In this document: in pieces, positions 1-5,324 of the stretch | Position numbering within the stretch: the first letter of the stretch is position 1 | Layout of the letters: each line of letters begins with the position of its first letter | Origin: Lachnospiraceae bacterium | GTDB lineage: Bacteria; Bacillota_A; Clostridia; Lachnospirales; Lachnospiraceae | DNA length: 14,107 nt | Assembly (NCBI GenBank): GCA_016287765.1 | Contig: JAEEWS010000054.1 | Span: 1-14,107, forward strand | Reading direction: 5' to 3' | The notes under the pieces: model-generated | Told to the model about the DNA's origin: nothing | The model's database searches: none | The model's input: only the letters and a program-made list of their open reading frames with translations | Position numbers and translations under genes: made by a program

Positions 1-168
1 TAAAGAATTAAGCTAAGGTTATTGTTCCGTTAATCTTTACTGTTCTTAAGGTTGTCCTTAAGTTTGAAAATCAATGTTAATTGAATTTTCAGGGTTGTTT
101 AGCTGTTTAATTATCAAGGTTCTTTTTTGCTCCCTGCGTTTCGTTTCCTTCTCGCAAAGTGCTCGATT
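1..168 (-). other. Putative leader of an rRNA-type transcript running off the left edge
   Basis: No convincing gene is seen here; plus-strand reading frames are low-complexity, Phe/Leu/Ser-rich and lack an obvious ribosome site. On the minus strand the stretch follows two tandem strong promoters. It holds a block at 103-122 (minus strand GAACCTTGATAATTAAACAG) resembling the CTTGAnAAnTnAA blocks common ahead of rRNA genes in Clostridia, and a perfect 7-bp hairpin (arms 45-51 and 56-62, loop 52-55). The layout of tandem promoters, an untranslated leader of more than 160 nt and no ORF is that of an rRNA operon leader, so a 16S gene may start just left of position 1. The rRNA itself is not in the window, so this is inference. 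Confidence 0.4.
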
Positions 169-197
169 ACTTTATCACCGTTTTGGAAGTTTGTCAA
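169..197 (-). promoter_or_regulatory. SigA-type promoter, proximal of a tandem pair (P2)
   Basis: On the minus strand TTGACA (192-197) is followed after exactly 17 bp by TAAAGT (169-174). Directly upstream of the -35 box is an AT-rich near-palindrome (199-215, AACTTTTT-T-AAAAAGTT) that could act as an UP element. Transcription would run leftward off the window. The -10 box is imperfect (4/6), but the perfect -35, ideal spacing and a matching promoter 122 bp upstream support it. Confidence 0.55.
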
Positions 198-290
198 CAA
201 CTTTTTTAAAAAGTTCTTTCGGAACTCTGTTTTCATTCCTCTTGAATGTTTACCGTTCCGATTGCTTTCCGTTTTTGCGGTGCGAGCGAT

Positions 291-319
291 ATATTACTCC
301 CGAAAGAGATTTTTGTCAA
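291..319 (-). promoter_or_regulatory. SigA-type promoter, distal of a tandem pair (P1)
   Basis: On the minus strand TTGACA (314-319) is separated by 17 bp from TAATAT (291-296). An A/T-rich tract at about 322-355 lies immediately upstream, as expected for an UP element. With the promoter at 169-197 it forms a tandem pair of near-identical architecture, a hallmark of rRNA operons in Firmicutes. The terminator at 411-446 insulates it from the RNase H gene. Confidence 0.55.
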
Positions 320-410
320 CACCGTTTTTTATATTTTTTCAAAAAAAGTAACAACTTGATATTGTACGCGCCACAAGCGCTGTATTTATGAGACTTCCCT
401 GAATTCGCAC

Positions 411-446
411 AATTAAAATCGCCCCGCCTGACATAGGCGGAGCGAT
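411..446 (-). terminator. Intrinsic terminator downstream of the RNase H gene
   Basis: The stem arms are 418-429 and 435-446 with a 5-nt loop. In minus-strand RNA all 12 positions pair, including one U-G wobble; on the plus strand the same position is a C-A mismatch, so the hairpin fits minus-strand transcription better. It is followed on the minus strand by TTTTAATT. The plus-strand side also has a T-run (449-455), so it may work in both directions. It lies about 50 bp beyond the RNase H stop codon. Confidence 0.75.
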
Positions 447-496
447 CCTTTTTTTACTTATCCTTTTTTTCATTTCTGCACCGGACTGATCCCGGG

Positions 497-922
497 TTAT
501 TCAGCCACCAGCGCATTTTTCGCCAGCTCGTCGGCCATTTCGTTATATCTGACACCGGTGTGAGCGGCCACCTTCTGAAAGCTGATCTTTACCTGACTTG
601 CGGATTTTTTCATGTAATCCGCATATCCGGCCGTGTACTTGTTCTTGGCCTTCCATCCGCCTGTGGCCCACATTTCGATCCCCATATAGTCGTAGTAGAT
701 TCTGATCTCCCTGTAATGATGAGCTTTTGCCCACTTCACCGCATTCATGGCTCCCAGCATCTCTCCGGCAACATTTCTGATATTCGCGACTTCCGGGTCA
801 TTGCCCGATCCCGAAAGGGTGGTCTCGATCCCGTCAGGCTCGATCAGCACGCACCCGTAGGCGTATTTTCCCAGGGTCGGCTCAAAACTTCCGTCCACGT
901 AGGCTATCAAAATTTCTTCCAT
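497..922 (-). CDS. rnhA: Ribonuclease HI family protein
   Basis: A 141-aa RNase H-fold protein predicted to cleave the RNA strand of RNA-DNA hybrids in the cytoplasm. The four acidic catalytic residues of RNase HI are all recognisable: D10 in YVDGSF, E54 in VAGEMLGA, D78 in YYDY and D131 in NEMADELAK. H121 (AAHTG) matches the assisting histidine. It consists of the RNase H domain alone, without the N-terminal caulimovirus-VI/viroplasmin-type hybrid-binding domain seen in many clostridial relatives. The ATG at 922 is chosen because AAAGGAAT lies just upstream. The longer reading frame back to 1021 would run through the promoter and into the 3' end of mgtE. It is last in the row before a terminator. 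The family is clear; which cellular RNase H role it serves is not. Confidence 0.88.
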   Translation of the reverse strand: MEEILIAYVDGSFEPTLGKYAYGCVLIEPDGIETTLSGSGNDPEVANIRNVAGEMLGAMNAVKWAKAHHYREIRIYYDYMGIEMWATGGWKAKNKYTAGYADYMKKSASQVKISFQKVAAHTGVRYNEMADELAKNALVAE

Positions 923-944
923 ATTATTCCTTTTAACCTTATAT

Positions 945-972
945 ATATTATTTCGGGCATATCTCTTGTCAA
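945..972 (-). promoter_or_regulatory. Promoter of the RNase H gene
   Basis: On the minus strand TTGACA (967-972) and TAATAT (945-950) are spaced by 16 bp. The predicted start near 938 leaves a leader of about 16 nt with the ribosome site. It begins 12 bp after the mgtE stop codon; no terminator is visible in between, so some transcript may also come from mgtE read-through. Confidence 0.6.
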
Positions 973-983
973 CACTTTGCCCG

Positions 984-2639
984 TCACAGCCCCAGCAAAT
1001 GTACAAGAAGCAGATTTGCAAGGCTGTAATAAGTAACTACTGCCACCAGGTCGTTCATTGTGGTAATGAGCGGACCGGATGCGACCGCAGGGTCAAATTT
1101 AAGTTTCTGCAAAAGCATGGGAACCGCAGCGCCCACAAAGCTGGAAATGATCATGGCCAACAGCAGGGACATGCCCACGCAGCCGGAGATCGCAAAACTG
1201 TAGCCCCAGGCTCCGTCTTTAATAAAGTGCATATATGCCCCAACCGCTACGAATGCCAGGGTACCGAGAAGCAGGCCGTTACAAGCACCTACCCGCATTT
1301 CCTTAAATATAAAGCCCGCCTTTTCTCTGGCGGAAATGTTTCCGTCCATGAGAACACGTATGGTAACAGCAAGGGACTGAGTGCCCACGTTACCGGCCAT
1401 GCCCAGGATCAGGGACTGGAAGCTGACTATGATCGCCACTTCCTTTACCACATTTTCAAAAAGCCCCACAACTCCGGAAACTCCCATTGCCAGAAGCAAA
1501 AGAAGCACCAGCCAGGGAAGTCTTTTTCTCATACTGTCCGTAATTTTTTCATTGATGTCCGCTTCTTCGGTAAGACCTGCCAGCTTAGCATAGTCTTCGC
1601 CCAGTTCGTCATCTACCGCTTCTACGATATCCGTAGATGTGATAACACCGATAATATGTCTGTCATCGTCAACAACAGGAAGTGAATCTTCTGCATATGC
1701 CTTCAAGTCCTCAATGCTGTCGCTGATCTTTTCATTGGCGTCAATGCAGGGATATCCGGTACTGATGATCGCCTCAAGATCCGTATCCTTGCGGGCAACT
1801 ATAAGGTCGCGAAGCTCTATGGCTCCGTAATATTTTTCTTCTTCATCATATACATAGATGGTATTGATGTTGTCGTTTTCGCCGGCCTGCTCTATGAGAG
1901 AGCGCATGGCACTTTTCACCGTAGCGTTTCTGGGAATCGAAACGTAGTTGGTGGTCATCATGCTACCGATCTTATCGTCATCATAGGAGGTGATGAGTCG
2001 GATGTCTTCGCTGGCTTCAGGCTCCATGAGGGAGATGATCTGCTCTCTGGTCTCGTCGTCTTCGATCTCTTCCAGAACGTCTACCGCATCGTCGGCATCC
2101 ATGTTTTCAATGACATCTGCCGCTTTTTCAAGGCCCAGTTCTTCCAGGTAGTCGGAAACATCATCCAGATAAGCAAAGATCTCGGATATCTTTTCATTTC
2201 CCAGGATGCGATAAAGCCTGATACGATCGCCCTTACTCAGCTTTGTCAGGGCCTCGGCCAAATCGTTTTCATGGTAGTTATCCAGTTCTGAACGGATGAA
2301 GCTTTCCGGCTTATCGCTTAAGATAATGTCCAGGATCTCTTCCGCCACATCTTTTTCCTCAACATTTTGATCTTCGGGGCCTTCCTGTGCTTCACCCTCG
2401 CTGTAGGCAACAGCATCGGAAATATTATCCGCGATCTTTTCACCGTTAAGTTTCGGCAAAGCATCTTCTCTGTCTACCCCTGCAGCCTCTTTTGCAAACT
2501 CCTTGGTCTCTTCGGACGCGGCCACAGACTTCTCATTGTTTTCACTGTTCTTCGGCTCTTTAACCTCAACAGCTTCGGCAGCTTTTTCAAGCTCGGCTTC
2601 ATCTTTTACATTCTCAAAAAGAACTTCTTTGTCTTCCAT
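984..2639 (-). CDS. mgtE: Magnesium transporter MgtE
   Basis: A 551-aa Mg2+ channel/transporter of the MgtE family in the cytoplasmic membrane. The order is: an acidic, Glu/Ala-rich extension (about 1-95), the helical MgtE N domain (about 100-225), two CBS domains (about 226-285 and 288-348), and five membrane helices (about 372-551). The membrane part holds the family motifs GNVGTQS (416-422) and DPAVASGPLITTMND (516-530), which line the ion path. In the family, Mg2+ bound between the N and CBS domains closes the pore. The family is usually about 450 aa; the extra length is the low-complexity N-terminus. The ATG at 2639 has an AAAGGCGGGC site upstream. It lies 71 bp after the pilus operon and has its own likely promoter. 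No long leader is present that could hold an M-box magnesium riboswitch, so control may be at the protein level only. Confidence 0.95.
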   Translation of the reverse strand: MEDKEVLFENVKDEAELEKAAEAVEVKEPKNSENNEKSVAASEETKEFAKEAAGVDREDALPKLNGEKIADNISDAVAYSEGEAQEGPEDQNVEEKDVAEEILDIILSDKPESFIRSELDNYHENDLAEALTKLSKGDRIRLYRILGNEKISEIFAYLDDVSDYLEELGLEKAADVIENMDADDAVDVLEEIEDDETREQIISLMEPEASEDIRLITSYDDDKIGSMMTTNYVSIPRNATVKSAMRSLIEQAGENDNINTIYVYDEEEKYYGAIELRDLIVARKDTDLEAIISTGYPCIDANEKISDSIEDLKAYAEDSLPVVDDDRHIIGVITSTDIVEAVDDELGEDYAKLAGLTEEADINEKITDSMRKRLPWLVLLLLLAMGVSGVVGLFENVVKEVAIIVSFQSLILGMAGNVGTQSLAVTIRVLMDGNISAREKAGFIFKEMRVGACNGLLLGTLAFVAVGAYMHFIKDGAWGYSFAISGCVGMSLLLAMIISSFVGAAVPMLLQKLKFDPAVASGPLITTMNDLVAVVTYYSLANLLLVHLLGL

Positions 2640-2674
2640 AACCCGCCCGCCTTTCGGAAATAATTACTGCTTGA

Positions 2675-2703
2675 ATTTTACATCAAAGGCGGTAGGTTGT
2701 AAA
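2675..2703 (-). promoter_or_regulatory. Likely mgtE promoter
   Basis: On the minus strand TTTACA (2698-2703) and TAAAAT (2675-2680) are 17 bp apart, each one base from consensus. The predicted start near 2668 gives a leader of about 28 nt. It lies in the 71-bp gap between the FHA gene and mgtE. Confidence 0.55.
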
Positions 2704-2710
2704 GCAACAA

Positions 2711-3772
2711 TTATCCCTTAAAATTAAAGACAAAGTCCATATCCGCAAGGCATACGGTGTCATTATCGCAGAGTGTTCTCTCTTCCCCCGGCACCAGTTC
2801 CGATCCGTTCACTTTTGTACCGTTGGTGGAGTTCAGATCCACCAGCACCACCTGCGATCCGTACCTTCTGACCTCTGCGTGAAGCCTGCTCACATTGCGG
2901 CTCATGGGGGCATAGTCCGTGTGCCCCGAGAGACTTCCTATGATAAAAGGCAGTTTATCAATGATGATCCTTTCACCGTCTTTCAGACAGGTCAGAGTGG
3001 GATAGATCTCCTGCTTTCTGACCGACAATAAAACGGTTTCCTTGGGCTCATCTTCCGGAAGAGTCTCGGGTTCGCTTTCCACGGGCTTTTTTTCAAGCTC
3101 CTGTTTCTTTTTAAACCGATCCCTGAACCAGCTTTTTAGGGAAGGTTCATTTTTCGTAACAACATCGAAGGCCTTATTTTCAAAAGCCATCATTTCTGTA
3201 TTTAAAGCCTCTTTCAAGGCGGGAGCTTCTTTTTCTATCCTTTCTTTGAGGGCGGGCAGTCCCCGCTCTTCCTTCATGGCGATTATATAGCAGTCATATA
3301 ATAACGCCACAGCCTTTTTGTCGTCGTAATCCACACGGTTCAGCATATATTCGAAAAAGCTTTCTGTCTGCTTCGTTTCCTTTTTTCCCAGACCGGGCAG
3401 GTAGGGAAAAGCCGCCTTATAATCCGTAATGTCCACAAAAACATATTCAGGCTTTAAAACCAGATCCCCGGAATCCAGCATCAGTTCCGCTGCCGCTTCG
3501 CAGGCAGAAATAAAACTGTTTAAGATCGTGATCAGGTTGCGAAGATCTATGCACAGGGTTCTGAAAACCAGATCCATGGGCTTTCTGCCGCCTATATCGA
3601 ATCTGCAGTCGCAGGACTCCGCTTCCACATAGATCTCCGGAGTTAATATACCCGGAGTGGGGTTATTTTCCAGCATCTTTATCTTATAAGCCTCCTCGGC
3701 GCCTCCGAAAAAAGGCAGAACCAGGTAGGTTTTAAGAAATTCCTTAATATACTTTCCCTCTATACCTCTCAT
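2711..3772 (-). CDS. DUF6382 and FHA domain protein, last gene of the Tad operon
   Basis: A 353-aa soluble protein. Residues about 15-200 match the DUF6382 region typical of clostridial FHA proteins (MLENNPTPGIL near 33-43 and LKPEYVFVDI near 106-115). A charged, Pro/Glu-rich linker (about 220-247) leads to a C-terminal FHA domain (about 255-353) with VSRLHAE (294-300) and LNSTNGTKVNG (313-323), the phosphothreonine-binding loops. The usual GR of the first loop is GS here (279-280), but the R/S/H and N residues of the later loops are kept. No membrane segment is seen. It follows the small TadE-like gene by 17 bp and closes the operon, so it probably reads a phosphorylated partner in the pilus machine; the kinase is not in the window. 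The ATG at 3772 has GGAG 11 nt upstream. Confidence 0.88.
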   Translation of the reverse strand: MRGIEGKYIKEFLKTYLVLPFFGGAEEAYKIKMLENNPTPGILTPEIYVEAESCDCRFDIGGRKPMDLVFRTLCIDLRNLITILNSFISACEAAAELMLDSGDLVLKPEYVFVDITDYKAAFPYLPGLGKKETKQTESFFEYMLNRVDYDDKKAVALLYDCYIIAMKEERGLPALKERIEKEAPALKEALNTEMMAFENKAFDVVTKNEPSLKSWFRDRFKKKQELEKKPVESEPETLPEDEPKETVLLSVRKQEIYPTLTCLKDGERIIIDKLPFIIGSLSGHTDYAPMSRNVSRLHAEVRRYGSQVVLVDLNSTNGTKVNGSELVPGEERTLCDNDTVCLADMDFVFNFKG

Positions 3773-3789
3773 TTTTCATTCATCTCCCG

Positions 3790-4002
3790 TCATTTTTCAA
3801 AAATCCCTGACATGAGCCGTTCCAAACGCATAGAATCCGTGGACGGCCCAAGGGCAGAAACCTCATAAACGCAATTTTTGCCGTAATCCTCTACCTTTTT
3901 GTAAAGCTTTAATGTGTAAGTCACGGCAGCAAAGATCATGGGCAGGATCAGGCTCATCACCAGCGCAGTCTCCACAGTGTAATAGCCGGCAGTCTTTTTC
4001 AT
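3790..4002 (-). CDS. Small TadE-like pseudopilin
   Basis: A 70-aa single-helix protein. The N-terminus (MKKTAGYYTVETALVM) has the type IV prepilin pattern: G6 at -1, processing before Y7, and Glu at +5 (E11), followed by a hydrophobic helix (about 12-30). The short C-terminus is polar with one Cys. It resembles TadE/TadF minor pseudopilins that the adjacent A24 peptidase would process. The ATG at 4002 overlaps the peptidase stop as ATGA and has AAAGGG just upstream, so it is preferred over the longer in-frame extension to 4167, which is a shadow of the peptidase gene. The exact TadE versus TadF role is not decided. Confidence 0.85.
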   Translation of the reverse strand: MKKTAGYYTVETALVMSLILPMIFAAVTYTLKLYKKVEDYGKNCVYEVSALGPSTDSMRLERLMSGIFEK

Positions 4003-4451
4003 GGCATCACCCTTTCCGCGATCTCCGCCAGAGTAAGTCCCGCAAATATAAAGGGTACAAAGGGTAAAGCGGTTTTTAAACATGCTTTTTTCATTATAAT
4101 AAGGACTATTCCGGTGAAGGATGTGAGGATCAGGGCGATAAGCCACCCTGCCAGCACCTTTTCCCAACCCAGAAATATCCCTGTTGCCACAAGTACAAGA
4201 CCGTCTCCCAACCCCAGCTTCCCTTTGGTGCCTAAAGAAACTGCCACGCCGAATGCTCCGGGGATGACTCCGCCGAGGATCTGTCCGACGGAGTGTCCCA
4301 GAAACAAAACCAATAGAGTGTTAAATATGCCAAGGATCCCTAAAGGGATCAGATGTATGCTTTTTTCTTTTATGTCCCTGATCGAAAGGGCAGCCAGGAC
4401 ACTGCCGTTTATTCCAAAGCCCACTATTTGGGCGATCGTCATCTCATTCAT
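3999..4451 (-). CDS. tadV: A24 family prepilin peptidase (TadV/CpaA type)
   Basis: A 150-aa polytopic membrane aspartic peptidase that cleaves the leader of Flp pilin and TadE-type pseudopilins at the cytoplasmic face. The two catalytic aspartates are visible: D26 in SIRDIKEKSI and D83 in the GxGD motif (GLGD, 80-83). About five or six hydrophobic segments cover most of the length, and the family-typical ALPFVPFIFAG segment is at 128-138. It lacks the N-terminal Cys-rich methyltransferase domain of PilD enzymes, as in the short Tad-type peptidases. It overlaps the upstream zinc-repeat gene by 8 bp (ATGAATGA) and the downstream pseudopilin by 4 bp. An ATG three codons in (4442) is a possible alternative start. 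Confidence 0.92.
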   Translation of the reverse strand: MNEMTIAQIVGFGINGSVLAALSIRDIKEKSIHLIPLGILGIFNTLLVLFLGHSVGQILGGVIPGAFGVAVSLGTKGKLGLGDGLVLVATGIFLGWEKVLAGWLIALILTSFTGIVLIIMKKACLKTALPFVPFIFAGLTLAEIAERVMP

Positions 4452-5265
4452 TCTTCCCTCCGCATCTGCTGCAGGGCTTAAGCCCCTCTATCTCATCTTT
4501 TCCCACCTCTCTCACAGTCCTTTTGAGTGCGAGGCAGTCCGCGCTGTAGTGGTACTTTGTGCCATAGGCCGTGATGTAAACTTCATTTCCCCGAGCCGCC
4601 CTTTTGCAAAAAGGACAGGCAGTGTACCGCTTACCGTCCCGATTTCTGTGAACAGCAATATCAGATATCGGGACAGCCTCGGCTTTTACGGAAAGATGGG
4701 AACATTCAAGACTTCTGTGGTAAACAGTCCCGCTTTCAGTCACGTAATACCTTTCCTTATTTTCTTCTTTAACAGCATTGTTTTCGGATGCAAACCTGTT
4801 TTTGTCCCAGACGCCGGTATTTGCCCGAACCTTGTAAACCTGCTTAACCGGTATCGAAACACCTTTGTAAAAAGGAGCCGCTATCCGGATCTCAGCCCTG
4901 ACTTCAATATTGTAAACGGATTCCCCATCCTCTTCGAACCTGACGATGAGTCCCCGTGTAAAGCCGGCTGTTTCCGTAAGCAGATCGGCATATATCGTCG
5001 GAACCCATAAAGCAGCTGCATTCTCACACTTATCCCCATATGCCGCCCTGCAGATGACTCCTGTTTGGGAGAGGGCAGCTACGGTTCTTGCCACACTTAA
5101 AGTTATGTTCAGCTGCAGTAAAAGGAGTAAAAAACACTGCCATACCATCCATATAAAGAAAAAGAACAAAGGAAAAGCAACAGCGGTCTCAACCGTTACG
5201 GAAGCCGCCGTACTGCCGCATCCTCCGCTGTCCGTTCTTAAGTTGTTGATAGTTTTTTTAATCAT
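4444..5265 (-). CDS. TadE-like pseudopilin with two C-terminal Cys/His (zinc-type) repeats
   Basis: A 273-aa protein. A prepilin-like N-terminus (A21, then SVTVE with Glu26 at +5) leads into a strongly hydrophobic helix (about 28-52), as in TadE/TadG proteins. Residues about 55-150 look like the extracytoplasmic TadE-type beta region. The C-terminus carries two copies of one module: repeat 1 (173-220) with H183, C188 and CPFC (217-220); repeat 2 (229-268) with H239, C244 and CSRC (265-268). Each has the form Tyr-[VI]-T...G-T-x-Y-H...C...C-x-x-C, consistent with one metal site per repeat. Similar YH..C...CxxC modules end other clostridial surface or nuclease-type proteins. The start at 5265 has only a weak ribosome site and sits inside the loop of a 27-bp inverted repeat. 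It overlaps the peptidase by 8 bp. The pseudopilin part is well supported; metal binding is inferred. Confidence 0.85.
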   Translation of the reverse strand: MIKKTINNLRTDSGGCGSTAASVTVETAVAFPLFFFFIWMVWQCFLLLLLQLNITLSVARTVAALSQTGVICRAAYGDKCENAAALWVPTIYADLLTETAGFTRGLIVRFEEDGESVYNIEVRAEIRIAAPFYKGVSIPVKQVYKVRANTGVWDKNRFASENNAVKEENKERYYVTESGTVYHRSLECSHLSVKAEAVPISDIAVHRNRDGKRYTACPFCKRAARGNEVYITAYGTKYHYSADCLALKRTVREVGKDEIEGLKPCSRCGGKNE

Positions 5266-5323
5266 TTATCTTTAGTCCCGGGAGAAACTTTGATACTAAG
5301 AACAGACAGCGGAAAATGCGGCA
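5214..5323 (-). promoter_or_regulatory. 27-bp inverted repeat enclosing the start of the zinc-repeat TadE gene
   Basis: Arms 5297-5323 (intergenic) and 5214-5240 (codons 9-17 of the downstream gene) match at 24 of 27 positions. In minus-strand RNA the three differences are all U-G pairs, giving an unbroken 27-bp stem with a 56-nt loop. The loop contains the start codon at 5265 and its poor ribosome site. There is no U-run after it, so it is not an intrinsic terminator. A role in translation control or mRNA processing (an RNase III-type target) is inferred. Confidence 0.7.
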
Positions 5324-5324
5324 T
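5262..5324 (-). CDS. Possible 20-codon leader ORF before the zinc-repeat TadE gene
   Basis: An ATG directly after the TAA of the DUF5702 gene opens a 20-codon frame (MPHFPLSVLS...) that ends in TGA overlapping the next start as ATGA. A strong AAAAGGAGAT site lies inside the end of the DUF5702 gene, about 12 nt from this ATG, whereas the downstream gene has no good site of its own. The frame covers the 5' arm of the inverted repeat, so ribosomes on it would open the stem. The peptide has no recognised similarity, and the ORF could be accidental. Confidence 0.35.
   Translation of the reverse strand: MPHFPLSVLSIKVSPGTKDK

Noticed and set aside
74..391. Plus-strand ORFs at 74-391 and 127-351
   Set aside because: They overlap minus-strand promoter elements, have Phe/Leu/Ser-rich low-complexity products, no good ribosome site and no recognisable domain.
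923..1021. N-terminal extension of the RNase H gene
   Set aside because: It would include the promoter and the end of mgtE; the ATG at 922 has a good ribosome site and RNase HI homology begins there.
966..1685. Plus-strand ORF of 239 aa
   Set aside because: It is antisense to the conserved MgtE membrane region; the product is Gln/His-rich with no domain.
2640..2710. M-box riboswitch before mgtE
   Set aside because: The gap is only 71 bp and the predicted leader about 28 nt, far shorter than an M-box.
4114..5010. Plus-strand ORF of 298 aa
   Set aside because: It is antisense to the peptidase and the zinc-repeat TadE gene, both of which have clear motifs; no recognisable family.
5214..5323. 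Intrinsic terminator between the DUF5702 and tadE genes
   Set aside because: The loop is 56 nt, the second arm is coding, and no U-run follows.
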